Positions 1 to 8,743 of a stretch of 64,000 nucleotides of DNA are shown here, one piece after another. Numbering within the stretch: the first letter of the stretch is position 1; the number at the start of each line of letters is the position of its first letter. The translations under genes were made by a program, and so were the position numbers. The notes under the pieces are model-generated. The model saw only the letters and a list, made by a program, of their open reading frames with translations, searched no databases and had not been told where the DNA came from. The DNA is taken from assembly GCF_011038655.2 (NCBI RefSeq), contig NZ_CP064954.1, forward strand, positions 1,426,001 to 1,490,000. Reading direction: 5' to 3'. The DNA comes from Corynebacterium lizhenjunii. Lineage in GTDB: Bacteria > Actinomycetota > Actinomycetes > Mycobacteriales > Mycobacteriaceae.

Positions 1-3000
1 CCTGCTTTTCCAGCAGCTGCAGATTAACCTGCTCCGCACGCCACGCCTCGAACAGCTCATGGGACTTATCCGACCACTGCGCCATGGCATCCAGGGCATC
101 CTGGTTCGCCCCAATCATGCCCCACCTAAACCGGTCAAACGCCAAAGACAGGTCATCGTAAGCCAAGGCCGCCAGGCGCATATCCGCCTTACGCTGCGCC
201 TCAAACGCCGCTTGCGCCTGCGCCGCCTTAACCACGCCCTCCAATTGGGCATTAACCCCATCCCAGTGGGCAATACGAACCTCACGGAACGCAGCGGCCA
301 GCTCAATTTGAGCCATAGCCTGGTCCAGGGACAACCCCACAACATCATTGCGCAGCTTCGCGACAACCTCAGCAAGCTTGCCCATGGACCCATAGGCCTC
401 GCTAATGCCCTGCCAGGCGGTAGCAACACCCTTGAGGACATCTTGAATCTTGCCGTTAATCCACCCAATGATCTTCTTAGGAATCTCAATGGCCAGCTTC
501 ACGACTTCCAGCATCATCGCAATCTGTGCCTGGCCAGTAGCCATAGCCGCCATCTTCACCGCACCATGAGCCTTAGCCAAATCAGCCTCAGCGGCAGCCA
601 CGTCATCAGGGGAGCCCTCCGCACGCGCCTTAGCAAGGTTGCGTTCTGCCTGCTTGACAGCATCAGCGGCATCAACCTGCCCCACAGCGGCATCCTGCAG
701 CCCATCCCAAGCATCAACCACACCGCCAAAGGTAGAGGCGATGCCATTAATGCCGAAGATTTGGCCCACGGAATCAGCCAACTTCAGCCCCTCACCAGCA
801 GTCATATTCTGCAGGTAGGCACGAATCGACGCCCCGGCGGAAATGTCGCGGTACTGGGCCCCGGCAAACCCGGCCGCATTGACTAGGCGCTTAGCAATCG
901 TATCGCCCACAATCTCCGCCGTGGAACCATAGCCCCAATCACCACCACGCCACGCGATAACAAATTCCTCCATGGCACCAGCCAGGCGCGGGGTCATAGC
1001 AACAAACCGGTCAAAAGCACGGGTTAGGCCAGGCGGTAGCACCCGTTCCGGGGCACCCTTGTTAATGGCAATACCATTGGTCGGCAAAATACCGCCAGTG
1101 TCAAAAATGCCGGCAGAGTACTTCAGCAGGGCATTATTGCGCCGGTTGCGCTTATCCCACTCATCGGCCAGGGACTGGGCAGTCCCCCAATCAATTTTCT
1201 CATTCTCAAACCGCTTGCCATCTTCACTACCAGACGCGCTAATCCCGTCGGTGCTGGTGGAGTCAATGTCATCAATGTTCTTTCCAGACCCACCCAATGG
1301 GATGTGGAAGATATCCGAGTACTGGGAGTGTCGAGCACCAGCAGCAGGCCCACCAATTTGGCCATTACCGCGCCCGCCACCCATCTCCACATTGATACCC
1401 TTACCAGCAGCATCAAAGATAGTGCCGGAGGTGTGCCCGCCCCACGGGCCACCATTGAAGAAACCAACCTCGAAGGCGTTCTTGCCGCCAGACCGGCCAC
1501 GGGAAAAACCAGCTGCACCCAACTGGGAAGCCTCGTTCATCGTGGCCATGTAGCGGCCACCAGCCAACGGATCAAGCCCACCGGCCAACTCCGCCAACAT
1601 ACCCATCGAGGAAGAACAATCACCCCAATTATGGCCACCAAAAACATACGGGGCACCCTCCAAGGGGCGGGCCGCCTGGAAACCATGCACAGACTTACCC
1701 CGGGCAAAGTCAAGCAACTGCTGAGCTGTTACCCGCTTGTTCTTGCCCCCAACCTGGCCACCCTCAGCAAACCCAGGCAACCCCAGATCGCCCTGGGCAC
1801 CGGTAAGCCTGCCACCGTTGATAGCCTCCAACAACGGCAAGAACCGGCGTGTCATGGCCCGATTGACCACAAACTCCCCCGGCTCTACCCGGGCAATCGG
1901 CTGGCCAACCTCCACACTGTACGCCAGCAGCGGATCGCGGGCGGTACGCGACACACCAGGCACATACGGCAGCAGGCCACCGGAGGCAAACCCAGCCACG
2001 CCACCATCATGATGGCCACCCACATAGCCGATACGCTGCGACGAAGCCGCATCCGCACCACTGAAGAAGTTACGGATCGACGCGGTCTTTTCACTAAACC
2101 ACGATTCCACCGACGCCCACATGGATTTAAGCCCATCAAGCAGGCCACTGATGATGTTGCGGCCAGCGTCCACGAGCCACTGGCCAGCGTTAGCGAAAAC
2201 GCTCTTGACCTTATCCGGCAAGGCCCGCATTTCAGCCATGAACTCAACAATCATGGCCACGGCCTTAGCCAGCATGTCGTTCTTCCACTGGATAATCGTG
2301 GCAACCGTGCGGGCTGCCATGACAACGATTTGTTCAATGGCATCACGGACAAAGTCAGCGATTTTTGCCTTGACCTGAGCCCACAATTCCGCCACCGGGG
2401 CAAGGACTTCGTCCTTCCACTCCACAAACCGCTGGAAGGTGCGGGACGCAAACCCCATAATCAACTCGATGGCACGGCCAACACCCTCACCGATGTGGCC
2501 CTTAATCGTCTCCCACGTGGCGGCCACGATATCCCCAATCGACCCCCAATCACCGGTAAAGACGGCCTTGAGGATTTGGAAACCACCAGCGACTAGGTCC
2601 TTGAGGATTTCCATGCCGGTAGTAAACGGGACCTTGATCAGTTCCCACATGGTAGTGAAATGGTCCACCACCTGATCCTTAAGCAGGGTAACAACCAGGA
2701 CCACGTCGTCCTTGAACGCGACGAACCCATCCCTGATGGCGAACAGTTTTGCCACCACGTCGGAATCTTCATCAATCCCGAATGCCTGGCCAAACTCGAA
2801 GGTGTAGTCACGGTCAAACAGCAGGGCCTTAATGCCTGTAAATGCGTTGGTTATCCATTCGATGCCGGCCTGGAATTTGCTGGTGACGAAATCCCACCCG
2901 GCGGCCAGGGACTGGGTAAACGATGCCCACATCGCTTGCCCGGTCTCGGTTTGGGTAAAGAACCACGTCAAAACACCCACCACGGCGGTAATGCCCAACA

Positions 3001-4552
3001 CCCACGGGTTGAAGAAGCCAAGGACGGTTTTCAACACCCCGCCAACGGTCTTAACCACCGTGAGGAACCCGCCAACAGCTCGGCCGGCAGTCCCCAACCC
3101 CTGGGCCATGCCAACAACGGCCTTACCCAGGGCAAAAATAATCGGATTGGCAGACGTGGCCGTGGTGGCAATGTTGACCAGGCCGCCAGCAAGGCCAGCG
3201 CCCTTAAAAGCACCAGCCGCAAACTCTACCGCCCCGCCCATATTCTTCAGCGTGGCAGTCGCCGTGCCCACCGGCCCGGCAATAGCACCCACAGCCTTAA
3301 ACCCTAAGAATGCGGTCACAATCGCCTGCACCGCACCGGGATTCTGCTCAGCAAACGCGGCAACCTGCTCTACCAACGGCACAAGCACCGACTCCACCAA
3401 CGGCGCAAGCGCATTCAGCACGGAAGAAAACGCCGTCCACGTCGCCACAGAAATCGACTGCCCCACAGTCAACAAAGACCCCGCCAACGACTCCACCGTC
3501 GGCCACAGGCGCTCCACAGTATCCTTCACCGTGGCGAACACCTCACCCAGGTGCTCCCACACACCAGGGTCAACCACAAACTCAGCAAACCGAACAGCCA
3601 AATCACCGACCTTAGCCACCGCTTCCCCCATAGCAGGGGCCAGGCGCTCCTTAATCAGTGATGCGACGTTCTCCAGGGCGGGGGTGAGCAGTTCCCCAAT
3701 ACGACTAGCCGCCGGGCCGATAGCATCGGTCATTGCGTCAAACACGCTAATAGTCGAGCTAATCAGCGCCGGGGCCGCAGCAAACACCGGGCCTGTGAGC
3801 GCAGCACCAAAACGCCCCAACGACGCCCCAACGTTTTGCAAAGCACCCTGGACAGTCTGGCCCATACGCTCAGCACCGCCACCGACATAGTCATTCATTG
3901 CGGCAGCAAAGGTCTCAAAGTCAATCTTGCCCTTGGAGACCATCTCAGAAACCTCGTCCGAGGTATGCCCGGTCTTCTTCGCCAGGATGTCATAAATCGG
4001 TAATTGGCGCTCAAGCATCTGGGCTAGGGTCTCGCCGTCGAGCTTGCCCTTGGCTGCGACCTTGCCCCAAATAAGGCCCATCTCACCCATGCCAACCTCG
4101 GCAATCGATGCGGAGTCAGCAACACCCTTCAGCACAGATTCCAACTGCTCGCCGGGCTTAATGCCAGACGCCACCATCGTGGCGGCCGTGCCAGCGGCCT
4201 CGCCAAGACCAAAGGCAGTACCCTTAACCGATGCCAGGGCGTTATTCATGATGGACTTGACCTGAGTGCCGGAGTTGCCCAACGCGTCTAGCTTCGCAGA
4301 GGCCTGGTCAATCGCGTTAAGGCGGCCCATGCCCTTAGCCAGGGCCCCGGCAAACACACCACCGGCAGCAACCCCAGCCCCGGCCATGCCCGCCTTCATC
4401 GTCTTAGACACAATGCCAGTAAACCGGGAAGAAAAACCCTTCCCCACCTTATCGCCTAAAGGTGCAATACCTCGCAGCTCGGAGGCAACCTTATTGTTGA
4501 ACCCCTTCATGGAGGGGGCGATTTCCACCCAGGCGTTAGCAACAACAGTCAT
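1..4552 (-). CDS. Tail tape measure protein with NlpC/P60-like domain (partial, runs off left edge)
   Basis: At least 1,517 codons are open from an ATG at 4552 to the window edge, so the C-terminus is missing. The N-terminal 300 residues are Ala/Gly-rich with the pattern of phage tape measure proteins, followed by long helical and hydrophobic stretches. Around residues 965-1045 there is a cysteine-peptidase-like segment: a GDCSSS motif (Cys about 979) and a GGHTSGT motif (His about 1040), the Cys-His spacing of NlpC/P60 hydrolases. The protein sets tail length and is ejected at infection; the hydrolase would help open peptidoglycan. It directly follows the G/GT chaperone genes, the usual siphovirus order. 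Length, position and motifs make the call firm; the peptidase activity is inferred. Confidence 0.93.
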   Translation of the reverse strand, partial: MTVVANAWVEIAPSMKGFNNKVASELRGIAPLGDKVGKGFSSRFTGIVSKTMKAGMAGAGVAAGGVFAGALAKGMGRLNAIDQASAKLDALGNSGTQVKSIMNNALASVKGTAFGLGEAAGTAATMVASGIKPGEQLESVLKGVADSASIAEVGMGEMGLIWGKVAAKGKLDGETLAQMLERQLPIYDILAKKTGHTSDEVSEMVSKGKIDFETFAAAMNDYVGGGAERMGQTVQGALQNVGASLGRFGAALTGPVFAAAPALISSTISVFDAMTDAIGPAASRIGELLTPALENVASLIKERLAPAMGEAVAKVGDLAVRFAEFVVDPGVWEHLGEVFATVKDTVERLWPTVESLAGSLLTVGQSISVATWTAFSSVLNALAPLVESVLVPLVEQVAAFAEQNPGAVQAIVTAFLGFKAVGAIAGPVGTATATLKNMGGAVEFAAGAFKGAGLAGGLVNIATTATSANPIIFALGKAVVGMAQGLGTAGRAVGGFLTVVKTVGGVLKTVLGFFNPWVLGITAVVGVLTWFFTQTETGQAMWASFTQSLAAGWDFVTSKFQAGIEWITNAFTGIKALLFDRDYTFEFGQAFGIDEDSDVVAKLFAIRDGFVAFKDDVVLVVTLLKDQVVDHFTTMWELIKVPFTTGMEILKDLVAGGFQILKAVFTGDWGSIGDIVAATWETIKGHIGEGVGRAIELIMGFASRTFQRFVEWKDEVLAPVAELWAQVKAKIADFVRDAIEQIVVMAARTVATIIQWKNDMLAKAVAMIVEFMAEMRALPDKVKSVFANAGQWLVDAGRNIISGLLDGLKSMWASVESWFSEKTASIRNFFSGADAASSQRIGYVGGHHDGGVAGFASGGLLPYVPGVSRTARDPLLAYSVEVGQPIARVEPGEFVVNRAMTRRFLPLLEAINGGRLTGAQGDLGLPGFAEGGQVGGKNKRVTAQQLLDFARGKSVHGFQAARPLEGAPYVFGGHNWGDCSSSMGMLAELAGGLDPLAGGRYMATMNEASQLGAAGFSRGRSGGKNAFEVGFFNGGPWGGHTSGTIFDAAGKGINVEMGGGRGNGQIGGPAAGARHSQYSDIFHIPLGGSGKNIDDIDSTSTDGISASGSEDGKRFENEKIDWGTAQSLADEWDKRNRRNNALLKYSAGIFDTGGILPTNGIAINKGAPERVLPPGLTRAFDRFVAMTPRLAGAMEEFVIAWRGGDWGYGSTAEIVGDTIAKRLVNAAGFAGAQYRDISAGASIRAYLQNMTAGEGLKLADSVGQIFGINGIASTFGGVVDAWDGLQDAAVGQVDAADAVKQAERNLAKARAEGSPDDVAAAEADLAKAHGAVKMAAMATGQAQIAMMLEVVKLAIEIPKKIIGWINGKIQDVLKGVATAWQGISEAYGSMGKLAEVVAKLRNDVVGLSLDQAMAQIELAAAFREVRIAHWDGVNAQLEGVVKAAQAQAAFEAQRKADMRLAALAYDDLSLAFDRFRWGMIGANQDALDAMAQWSDKSHELFEAWRAEQVNLQLLEKQ

Positions 4553-4579
4553 CTTCGATAGCCTCCCAGCCAAAACTCG

Positions 4580-4942
4580 TTAGGCCGGGATACCCTCCCA
4601 GCCCATCATCTTATGAATCTCACGCCTTGCGATGTTCACGCCCCTAATCTGGCCTGAACCATGCTCATCCAACGGGTTACCCGAGCCCACAGACTCACCA
4701 GCCCCCGCATCATCACCGGCACCATCAGGGCGCGGTACCGGCTCTGGGCGGGACCCCTGGCCACCACCCAATTGCCACGAGATCCACATCAAAACGTCGG
4801 TCACATTCGCCAAGGCGTAATCGGTAGGTGTCCACTGGCCCAACCCATGAGCCACAGCCACCACATCATCCCAATCCACCCGGTCAGTGCCGTCACCAAT
4901 CCAACGCAGCCGAATACCCACCTCAACCAGGCGGGCATCCAA
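4580..4942 (-). CDS. Tail assembly chaperone, frameshift extension (T part of GT)
   Basis: This 120-codon frame follows the G gene and precedes the tape measure. The TTG at 4942 is probably not a real start: the same frame stays open upstream and joins the end of G at about 4993-4999 in the -1 frame, reading VVDFYDTNPDFRRRLDARL across the junction. The expected product is a G-T fusion (about 4580-5250) made by a fraction of ribosomes, as in lambda G/GT. The C-terminal part is Gly/Asp-rich and ends in a charged helix. Confidence is high that it is translated and moderate that frameshifting is the route. Confidence 0.8.
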   Translation of the reverse strand: MDARLVEVGIRLRWIGDGTDRVDWDDVVAVAHGLGQWTPTDYALANVTDVLMWISWQLGGGQGSRPEPVPRPDGAGDDAGAGESVGSGNPLDEHGSGQIRGVNIARREIHKMMGWEGIPA

Positions 4943-4977
4943 GCGACGCCGAAAATCGGGGTTAGTGTCGTAGAAGT

Positions 4978-5250
4978 CTACGACTGCACAGATTCCCCCG
5001 CGTTACCCTCCTCCTGCCAGGCCTGCACCATCTCCAACACAGCCACGGCCGGCAACTCATCCAGCACGGCCATCGTGTCCTCATCGACAACCATTTCAAG
5101 CATGGTAAACACCTGGTCTACCTCTTCAAGCTTGCGGATCTTGCGCATCACACCAAACGGCAAGGACTTAATGGCGGGCAGTTCAACATCCTTGCCCTCA
5201 ATGGTGTAGGTGAACACGGGGGCAGTATTGGGCTTAGTCTTCGTAGCCAT
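4978..5250 (-). CDS. Tail assembly chaperone G
   Basis: A 90-residue acidic protein located between the tail tube gene and the tape measure gene. It carries the hydrophobic, helical pattern of phage tail assembly chaperones (segment VDQVFTMLEMVVDEDTMAVL). Such proteins coat the tape measure before tube polymerisation and are absent from the virion. The last codons contain a run of five G followed by AA (minus strand, 4999-4993), a candidate -1 slippery site giving the longer GT product with the following frame. The start is ATG at 5250. Confidence 0.8.
   Translation of the reverse strand: MATKTKPNTAPVFTYTIEGKDVELPAIKSLPFGVMRKIRKLEEVDQVFTMLEMVVDEDTMAVLDELPAVAVLEMVQAWQEEGNAGESVQS
4993..4999 (-). 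promoter_or_regulatory. Candidate -1 frameshift slippery site GGGGGAA
   Basis: The minus strand reads GCG GGG GAA TCT in the G frame seven codons before its stop. A one-base backward slip on the G run puts ribosomes into the open T frame. The position is right for a G/GT recoding site. Gly-tRNA can re-pair well after slipping; the A-site codon re-pairs poorly, so the efficiency is uncertain. Confidence 0.55.
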
Positions 5251-5365
5251 AATCGTCGTAGGCCTTTCTACTCAAGAAAATTGTTCAAAACGTGGGGAGA
5301 CAATGTGAAAAGGGGGTGCCCCGTAGCGTCTCCCAAACTCCACGGGGCCACCCCATCACCAGGGG

Positions 5366-5965
5366 TTATCCCTGCGAACCGGTGTCAACCTTGATCGCCG
5401 AATCCTCAACAATCGTCACAACATTCTCACCATCAACCGGGAACGCCTCAACAGTGAGATCCAGGCGCACCACACTGGACTTGACGAACTGCACATCACC
5501 CAGAGCGGAGACCTGTGCGTCCGGCACGAACAGCAGCAGCTTCTTGCCGTCGCCGCCGTTGATACGGAACACCATAGACCGGTGCGGGCGCTCAGCGGCA
5601 TTATCCACCAGGCGAATCTTGCCGTTTGCAACTTCGACGTTGCCATCACCCAGGGCAAACTTGAGCATGTCCGGGTTCAAGAACTCCAACCCCACCAGCT
5701 TCAAGGTGACGCTGTAGTCCGTCTGCAGCTGCACAACGGTCTCCAGATTCCAGCTCTTGACCTTCTCCGTGGAAATATCCACGGTCTTGGTGACACCATC
5801 CTCAGACAGGTAGCCGCCCGGCTTGAGCTTCAGGGCCTCCATCTTGTCGGCAAAAGTCTTAGGGAACTGGTCCTTCGCAGTTGCTGCGATACCAAGCTCA
5901 AACGCGCCGGCAGCAACATCCGGCGCACCCATCACAATGTTCTGACGCTTACGCTTATCAGCCAT
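5366..5965 (-). CDS. Major tail (tube) protein
   Basis: A 199-residue, mostly beta-sheet protein between the tail terminator and the G/GT genes, the standard slot of the siphovirus tube subunit. The sequence opens MADKRKRQNIVMGAPDVAAG and continues with alternating hydrophobic strands (for example VVQLQTDYSVTLKLVGLEFL, and later SVVRLDLTVEAFPVDGENVV) typical of tube proteins. It ends with a short linker rather than a long Ig-like domain. It would polymerise around the tape measure to form the non-contractile tail. The assignment rests on position, size and fold pattern. Confidence 0.82.
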   Translation of the reverse strand: MADKRKRQNIVMGAPDVAAGAFELGIAATAKDQFPKTFADKMEALKLKPGGYLSEDGVTKTVDISTEKVKSWNLETVVQLQTDYSVTLKLVGLEFLNPDMLKFALGDGNVEVANGKIRLVDNAAERPHRSMVFRINGGDGKKLLLFVPDAQVSALGDVQFVKSSVVRLDLTVEAFPVDGENVVTIVEDSAIKVDTGSQG

Positions 5966-6011
5966 AACTCTTCACGGTCCTTTCAAAACCATCATGGAAC
6001 AACCAACCCCG

Positions 6012-6395
6012 CTACCCTGCGGAGGTTGGCGAAAACAGCAACGTGCCTGACAATTGCCAGCGCACACAATCCGGCACATCCGGATCCGGGAACGGGTGCG
6101 GGCCCTGGGATACCTCCCACCCAAACACACGCTCCCCCATCTCAAACCACCTATGGGCCAAGGCGCCGTGGATGAGCCCACTGGTCTCAATCGCCCACTC
6201 TTCCCCTGCGGCATCATCCGGGGCGTAGACCTGGATAATGACCAAAGCTTGGTCCGCCACAGGGGTGATTTCGCGGGGCGGGCCCTGGTCCACGCGGACA
6301 AACCTCTCCGGGCGGACCCGTGGCACATGGTGAGTTACCGGAACATGGACCAACCCGTCTAGCCCGGCCTGCACAATCTCGATTGCGGTAATCAT
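6012..6395 (-). CDS. Tail terminator / tail completion protein
   Basis: A 127-residue protein directly upstream of the tube gene. The alternation of a helical N-terminus (MITAIEIVQAGLDGL) with strands and a late aromatic segment (HRWFEMGERVFGWEV) resembles lambda gpU/HK97 gp10-type terminators that cap the tail tube and dock it to the head. It overlaps the preceding small connector gene by 4 bases, indicating translational coupling in the morphogenesis operon. No distinctive motif exists in this family, so the call is mostly positional. Confidence 0.6.
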   Translation of the reverse strand: MITAIEIVQAGLDGLVHVPVTHHVPRVRPERFVRVDQGPPREITPVADQALVIIQVYAPDDAAGEEWAIETSGLIHGALAHRWFEMGERVFGWEVSQGPHPFPDPDVPDCVRWQLSGTLLFSPTSAG

Positions 6396-6628
6396 CCACC
6401 CACCGCCTTCAACAAGGTGTTGTTACGCCCGTTATCCACCCTGGCCTTAAAGTTGTCGGTGTAGACAATGCCCTGCGGCCGGTCACCAATCCGCTTAACA
6501 GACGAACCGTAATTGATGCCAGCACGCGCCTGAACAGCCTCAGTATGCCGCGTGACCTCATCCCGCACCCCGTCAGACAGCAGCAGTGAACCAACCGCCT
6601 GCCGGTTAATCACAACACGAACACTCAT
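6392..6628 (-). CDS. Head-tail connector (HK97 gp10-like) protein
   Basis: A 78-residue protein starting MSVRVVINRQAVGSLLLSDG. The ATG at 6628 overlaps the stop of the preceding gene (ATGA), which is why it is preferred to the in-frame codon seven positions upstream. Its size, basic character and the N-terminal strand-helix pattern fit the small neck proteins placed between the head-closure protein and the tail terminator. It also overlaps the terminator gene by 4 bases. The family is poorly conserved and the role is inferred from order. Confidence 0.6.
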   Translation of the reverse strand: MSVRVVINRQAVGSLLLSDGVRDEVTRHTEAVQARAGINYGSSVKRIGDRPQGIVYTDNFKARVDNGRNNTLLKAVGG

Positions 6629-6798
6629 CGCAGCTCCGCACTGAGCCACCGGCCAGCAGCAAACGCCGCCAAACCCACCTTCTGCCCATCAAGAACTACC
6701 AAACACCCGTCAAGGATTTGCAGACCCGCCCCCGCAGGGAACTCGATACCGCGCACCTTATCCGGGGCCGCGAGGTCCTGGATTGATACTTCAACCAC
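6625..6798 (-). CDS. Small morphogenesis protein, function unknown
   Basis: A 57-residue protein. GTG at 6798 is chosen because a GGAGGG Shine-Dalgarno (minus strand, 6810-6805) sits seven bases upstream and the gene then begins 3 bases after the stop of the head-closure gene; longer in-frame starts would overlap that gene by some 50 bases. The sequence (IEFPAGAGLQILDGCLVVLD) suggests a small beta-barrel. It is sandwiched between two neck genes, so a structural or assembly role is likely. Confidence 0.6.
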   Translation of the reverse strand: MVEVSIQDLAAPDKVRGIEFPAGAGLQILDGCLVVLDGQKVGLAAFAAGRWLSAELR

Positions 6799-6800
6799 TT

Positions 6801-7142
6801 CTAGCCCTCCACTTTCTTCGCTTCGTAGACCAGCACCCCGGGCGCCCACCCATGGAACCCATGGTTATAGTCACGCCCGTGGCCTTGGATAGCCCACCGG
6901 CTACCATCCGGCAGAACAAACACCCCAGCAGGGTCGACGTCCACACCAACAGGCACATACACCGTGAGCAGGTCAATGATGCGCTGCAGGGAATCACCTT
7001 GCGACTCCTCCGACGCGCTCACATACCACTGCACCACCGGGATCACGGTTTCAACCTCACCGGCAGGCTTGAGGTCACCGAATCGGTTCTTGACCATCTT
7101 CCCGGGAGTTACCAGGGTTAGCTGAGTTTGTGGTTTAAACAC
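6801..7142 (-). CDS. Head-closure / stopper protein
   Basis: A 113-residue protein with a mixed beta pattern and the segment SLQRIIDLLTVYVPVGVDVD, followed by VFVLPDGSRWAIQGHGRDYN. Head-tail joining stoppers of actinobacteriophages commonly contain this 'oligomer-strand-DGS-W-V-G' layout. It lies between the head-tail adaptor and the small neck genes. The start is ATG at 7142 after a 23-base gap from the adaptor gene. The function is inferred from position and resemblance. Confidence 0.6.
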   Translation of the reverse strand: MFKPQTQLTLVTPGKMVKNRFGDLKPAGEVETVIPVVQWYVSASEESQGDSLQRIIDLLTVYVPVGVDVDPAGVFVLPDGSRWAIQGHGRDYNHGFHGWAPGVLVYEAKKVEG

Positions 7143-7165
7143 TCACACCATCTCCTACCAGGGGT

Positions 7166-7546
7166 TTAGCTCATGGTCATGGAGTACACCCCGCGCATGC
7201 GACGCCGCCGAAACGGTGCGAGCATCGTCTTATCCGACGCGGTAAGCCACGGCGCACCACCAGAGGCCCCCTGCGAGTAGGAGACCTGCTGTTGGAACGG
7301 CCCGGCGGTGTACTGGGTAGACGTGGCAGCAAAAGACTGCTCCGGGGCTTCCAGCACACGCGCAACCATCCGAGCAGTCACCAAGCGCACCGGGTCAGGC
7401 ACCGGGTTAGGCGCATGCCCTAGATAAGCCTCCACCAGGGCAGAAGCCTCCTCCAGCAGGGCCGCCGCCCGGTCTTCATCAACATCCTCATCGTCAATGA
7501 GACGGTCAAGAACATCAGTCAGACTTGCCAGCAGCACGCCGCCCAC
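7166..7546 (-). CDS. Head-tail adaptor (gp6/gp15-like)
   Basis: About 126 residues; the N-terminal two thirds is helical and acidic (LIDDEDVDEDRAAALLEEAS), the C-terminus basic with RRRRMRGVYS. Adaptors that dock beneath the portal are short helical proteins with this DE-rich opening and a downstream VTARMVARVLEAP helix, as here. The GTG at 7546 overlaps the previous gene by 32 bases; a GTG at 7537 behind a GGGGTGGGC stretch is an equally good start. It is the first connector after the capsid gene. Confidence 0.68.
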   Translation of the reverse strand: MGGVLLASLTDVLDRLIDDEDVDEDRAAALLEEASALVEAYLGHAPNPVPDPVRLVTARMVARVLEAPEQSFAATSTQYTAGPFQQQVSYSQGASGGAPWLTASDKTMLAPFRRRRMRGVYSMTMS

Positions 7547-7706
7547 CCCGCTTAGCAGGCTTTACCGCCTCCGTCTCCCCACCCTCAAGCAGGTCAGGAT
7601 CTACGGTCACACCGGCGGGGACCTCATCACCGGCGCGCAGCCACACCACGGAAGTCGAATCCCGCGCCAGCACAACACCAGCAACATCAGATCGAATCTT
7701 CGACAC
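7515..7706 (-). CDS. Small capsid-adjacent protein, function unknown
   Basis: A 63-residue protein immediately downstream of the major capsid gene (17-base gap) with a predicted beta-rich N-terminal half (SVVWLRAGDEVPAGVTVDP) and a very basic tail (KPAKRGGRRAAGKSD). Short genes with a basic tail after the capsid gene are frequent in actinobacteriophages; some are head fibres or decoration subunits, none recognised here. Its end overlaps the adaptor gene, supporting expression in the same transcript. Confidence 0.55.
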   Translation of the reverse strand: MSKIRSDVAGVVLARDSTSVVWLRAGDEVPAGVTVDPDLLEGGETEAVKPAKRGGRRAAGKSD

Positions 7707-7723
7707 GGAAAAGGCACCTCCCT

Positions 7724-8740
7724 TTAGGCCACGGTCAGCGTGGCAACCAGGTTCGGATTCGCCAACACCGGCAGGCCAATAGCCGCAGCCTTAACCCACA
7801 CACCCATCGGGTCCTCCTCCCTGTACGCACCAGCAACAATGCCCGGGCGGTCATCCACAGTAAGCCCATAATTCGGGGCCATTGCTTCCAGAGTAGTGCC
7901 CCAGAACGTAGAGCCCAGCTCCTCAGCATGGTCGGCAGACGGCAGCAGCAGCACCATGTTGTCCGGGATAACCGCCTGCAGGCCTGCCTGCGTACGCACC
8001 TTACGGTCATAGGCAAACAGGCCCGGCAGACCAAAGGAATCCAGCAGGCTATCCACATAGTTACGGTTCACCATCGTGGGGGTGTTACCGGATGCGGTCT
8101 TGCGAATCTCCTCGCTACGAAGCAGCGCGGCCACGGTCTTGCGGGACACCAGAAGGGTACCCGGCTCTACTCCGTTGACAGCGATGTACTTTTCTACCGC
8201 GTCCTGAATATCAGTCAGCGGGGTGGCCCCCGACTCAGTCCACTTCTTCGCCACGTTAATGGTCAGGTCCTCATGGCGGCCAAAGTCAGCCGTAGAATAG
8301 AACCCGTTTTCAAAGATGGAGGCCCCACCCTCGGCCAGGACCTTGCCGCGCGCAAGCTCCATGCGGTCAGCAACCGCCTGGCCTACGCGGATAGCGACCT
8401 TGCCGATGGAATTGCGCACCAGGTCGGAATCTTCCCGGTGGCGCATGCGCAGCTGGTCGTACTCGGACACGCGGATCTTCTGCCCCAATGCCGGCAGGTC
8501 TACGGTCACGTGCTTGCCGCCGGGGGTTGCACCCAGCGGGGTTTCCGCATCGTAGGAGCGGTACTCCGCCACCGGCACCAGGCCGCTTTCCGTTGTCGTC
8601 AGGCGCACCGCAATATCATCGACAGTGCGATTAGGCAGGAACGTTGCCAGGCTCACACGCGTGCGCTCACGTTCTTCAATGCCCACCCGTGCGGCCATGG
8701 TCAGCTCAACTGGGGAGACAATATCAGTCCACAGATTCAT
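7724..8740 (-). CDS. Major capsid protein
   Basis: A 338-residue protein of the HK97-fold/gpE type: N-terminal arm, then an extended region (VPVAEYRSYDAETPLGATPG), a spine helix region, and a C-terminal domain ending in beta strands. The segment TLLVSRKTVAALLRSEEIRK and the late VDDRPGIVAGAYREEDPMG with WVKAAAIGLPVLANPNLV are typical of Phage_cap_E-like capsids that lack a protease-cleaved delta domain. It is preceded by scaffold and decoration genes, consistent with scaffold-assisted assembly. Start ATG at 8740, 3 bases after the decoration gene. Confidence 0.88.
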   Translation of the reverse strand: MNLWTDIVSPVELTMAARVGIEERERTRVSLATFLPNRTVDDIAVRLTTTESGLVPVAEYRSYDAETPLGATPGGKHVTVDLPALGQKIRVSEYDQLRMRHREDSDLVRNSIGKVAIRVGQAVADRMELARGKVLAEGGASIFENGFYSTADFGRHEDLTINVAKKWTESGATPLTDIQDAVEKYIAVNGVEPGTLLVSRKTVAALLRSEEIRKTASGNTPTMVNRNYVDSLLDSFGLPGLFAYDRKVRTQAGLQAVIPDNMVLLLPSADHAEELGSTFWGTTLEAMAPNYGLTVDDRPGIVAGAYREEDPMGVWVKAAAIGLPVLANPNLVATLTVA

Positions 8741-8743
8741 GGT

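Noticed and set aside
59..2596. Long plus-strand frames opposite the tape measure gene
   Set aside because: They are mirror frames of a GC-rich coding sequence; no homology pattern or ribosome site, while the minus frame is continuous with tape measure features.
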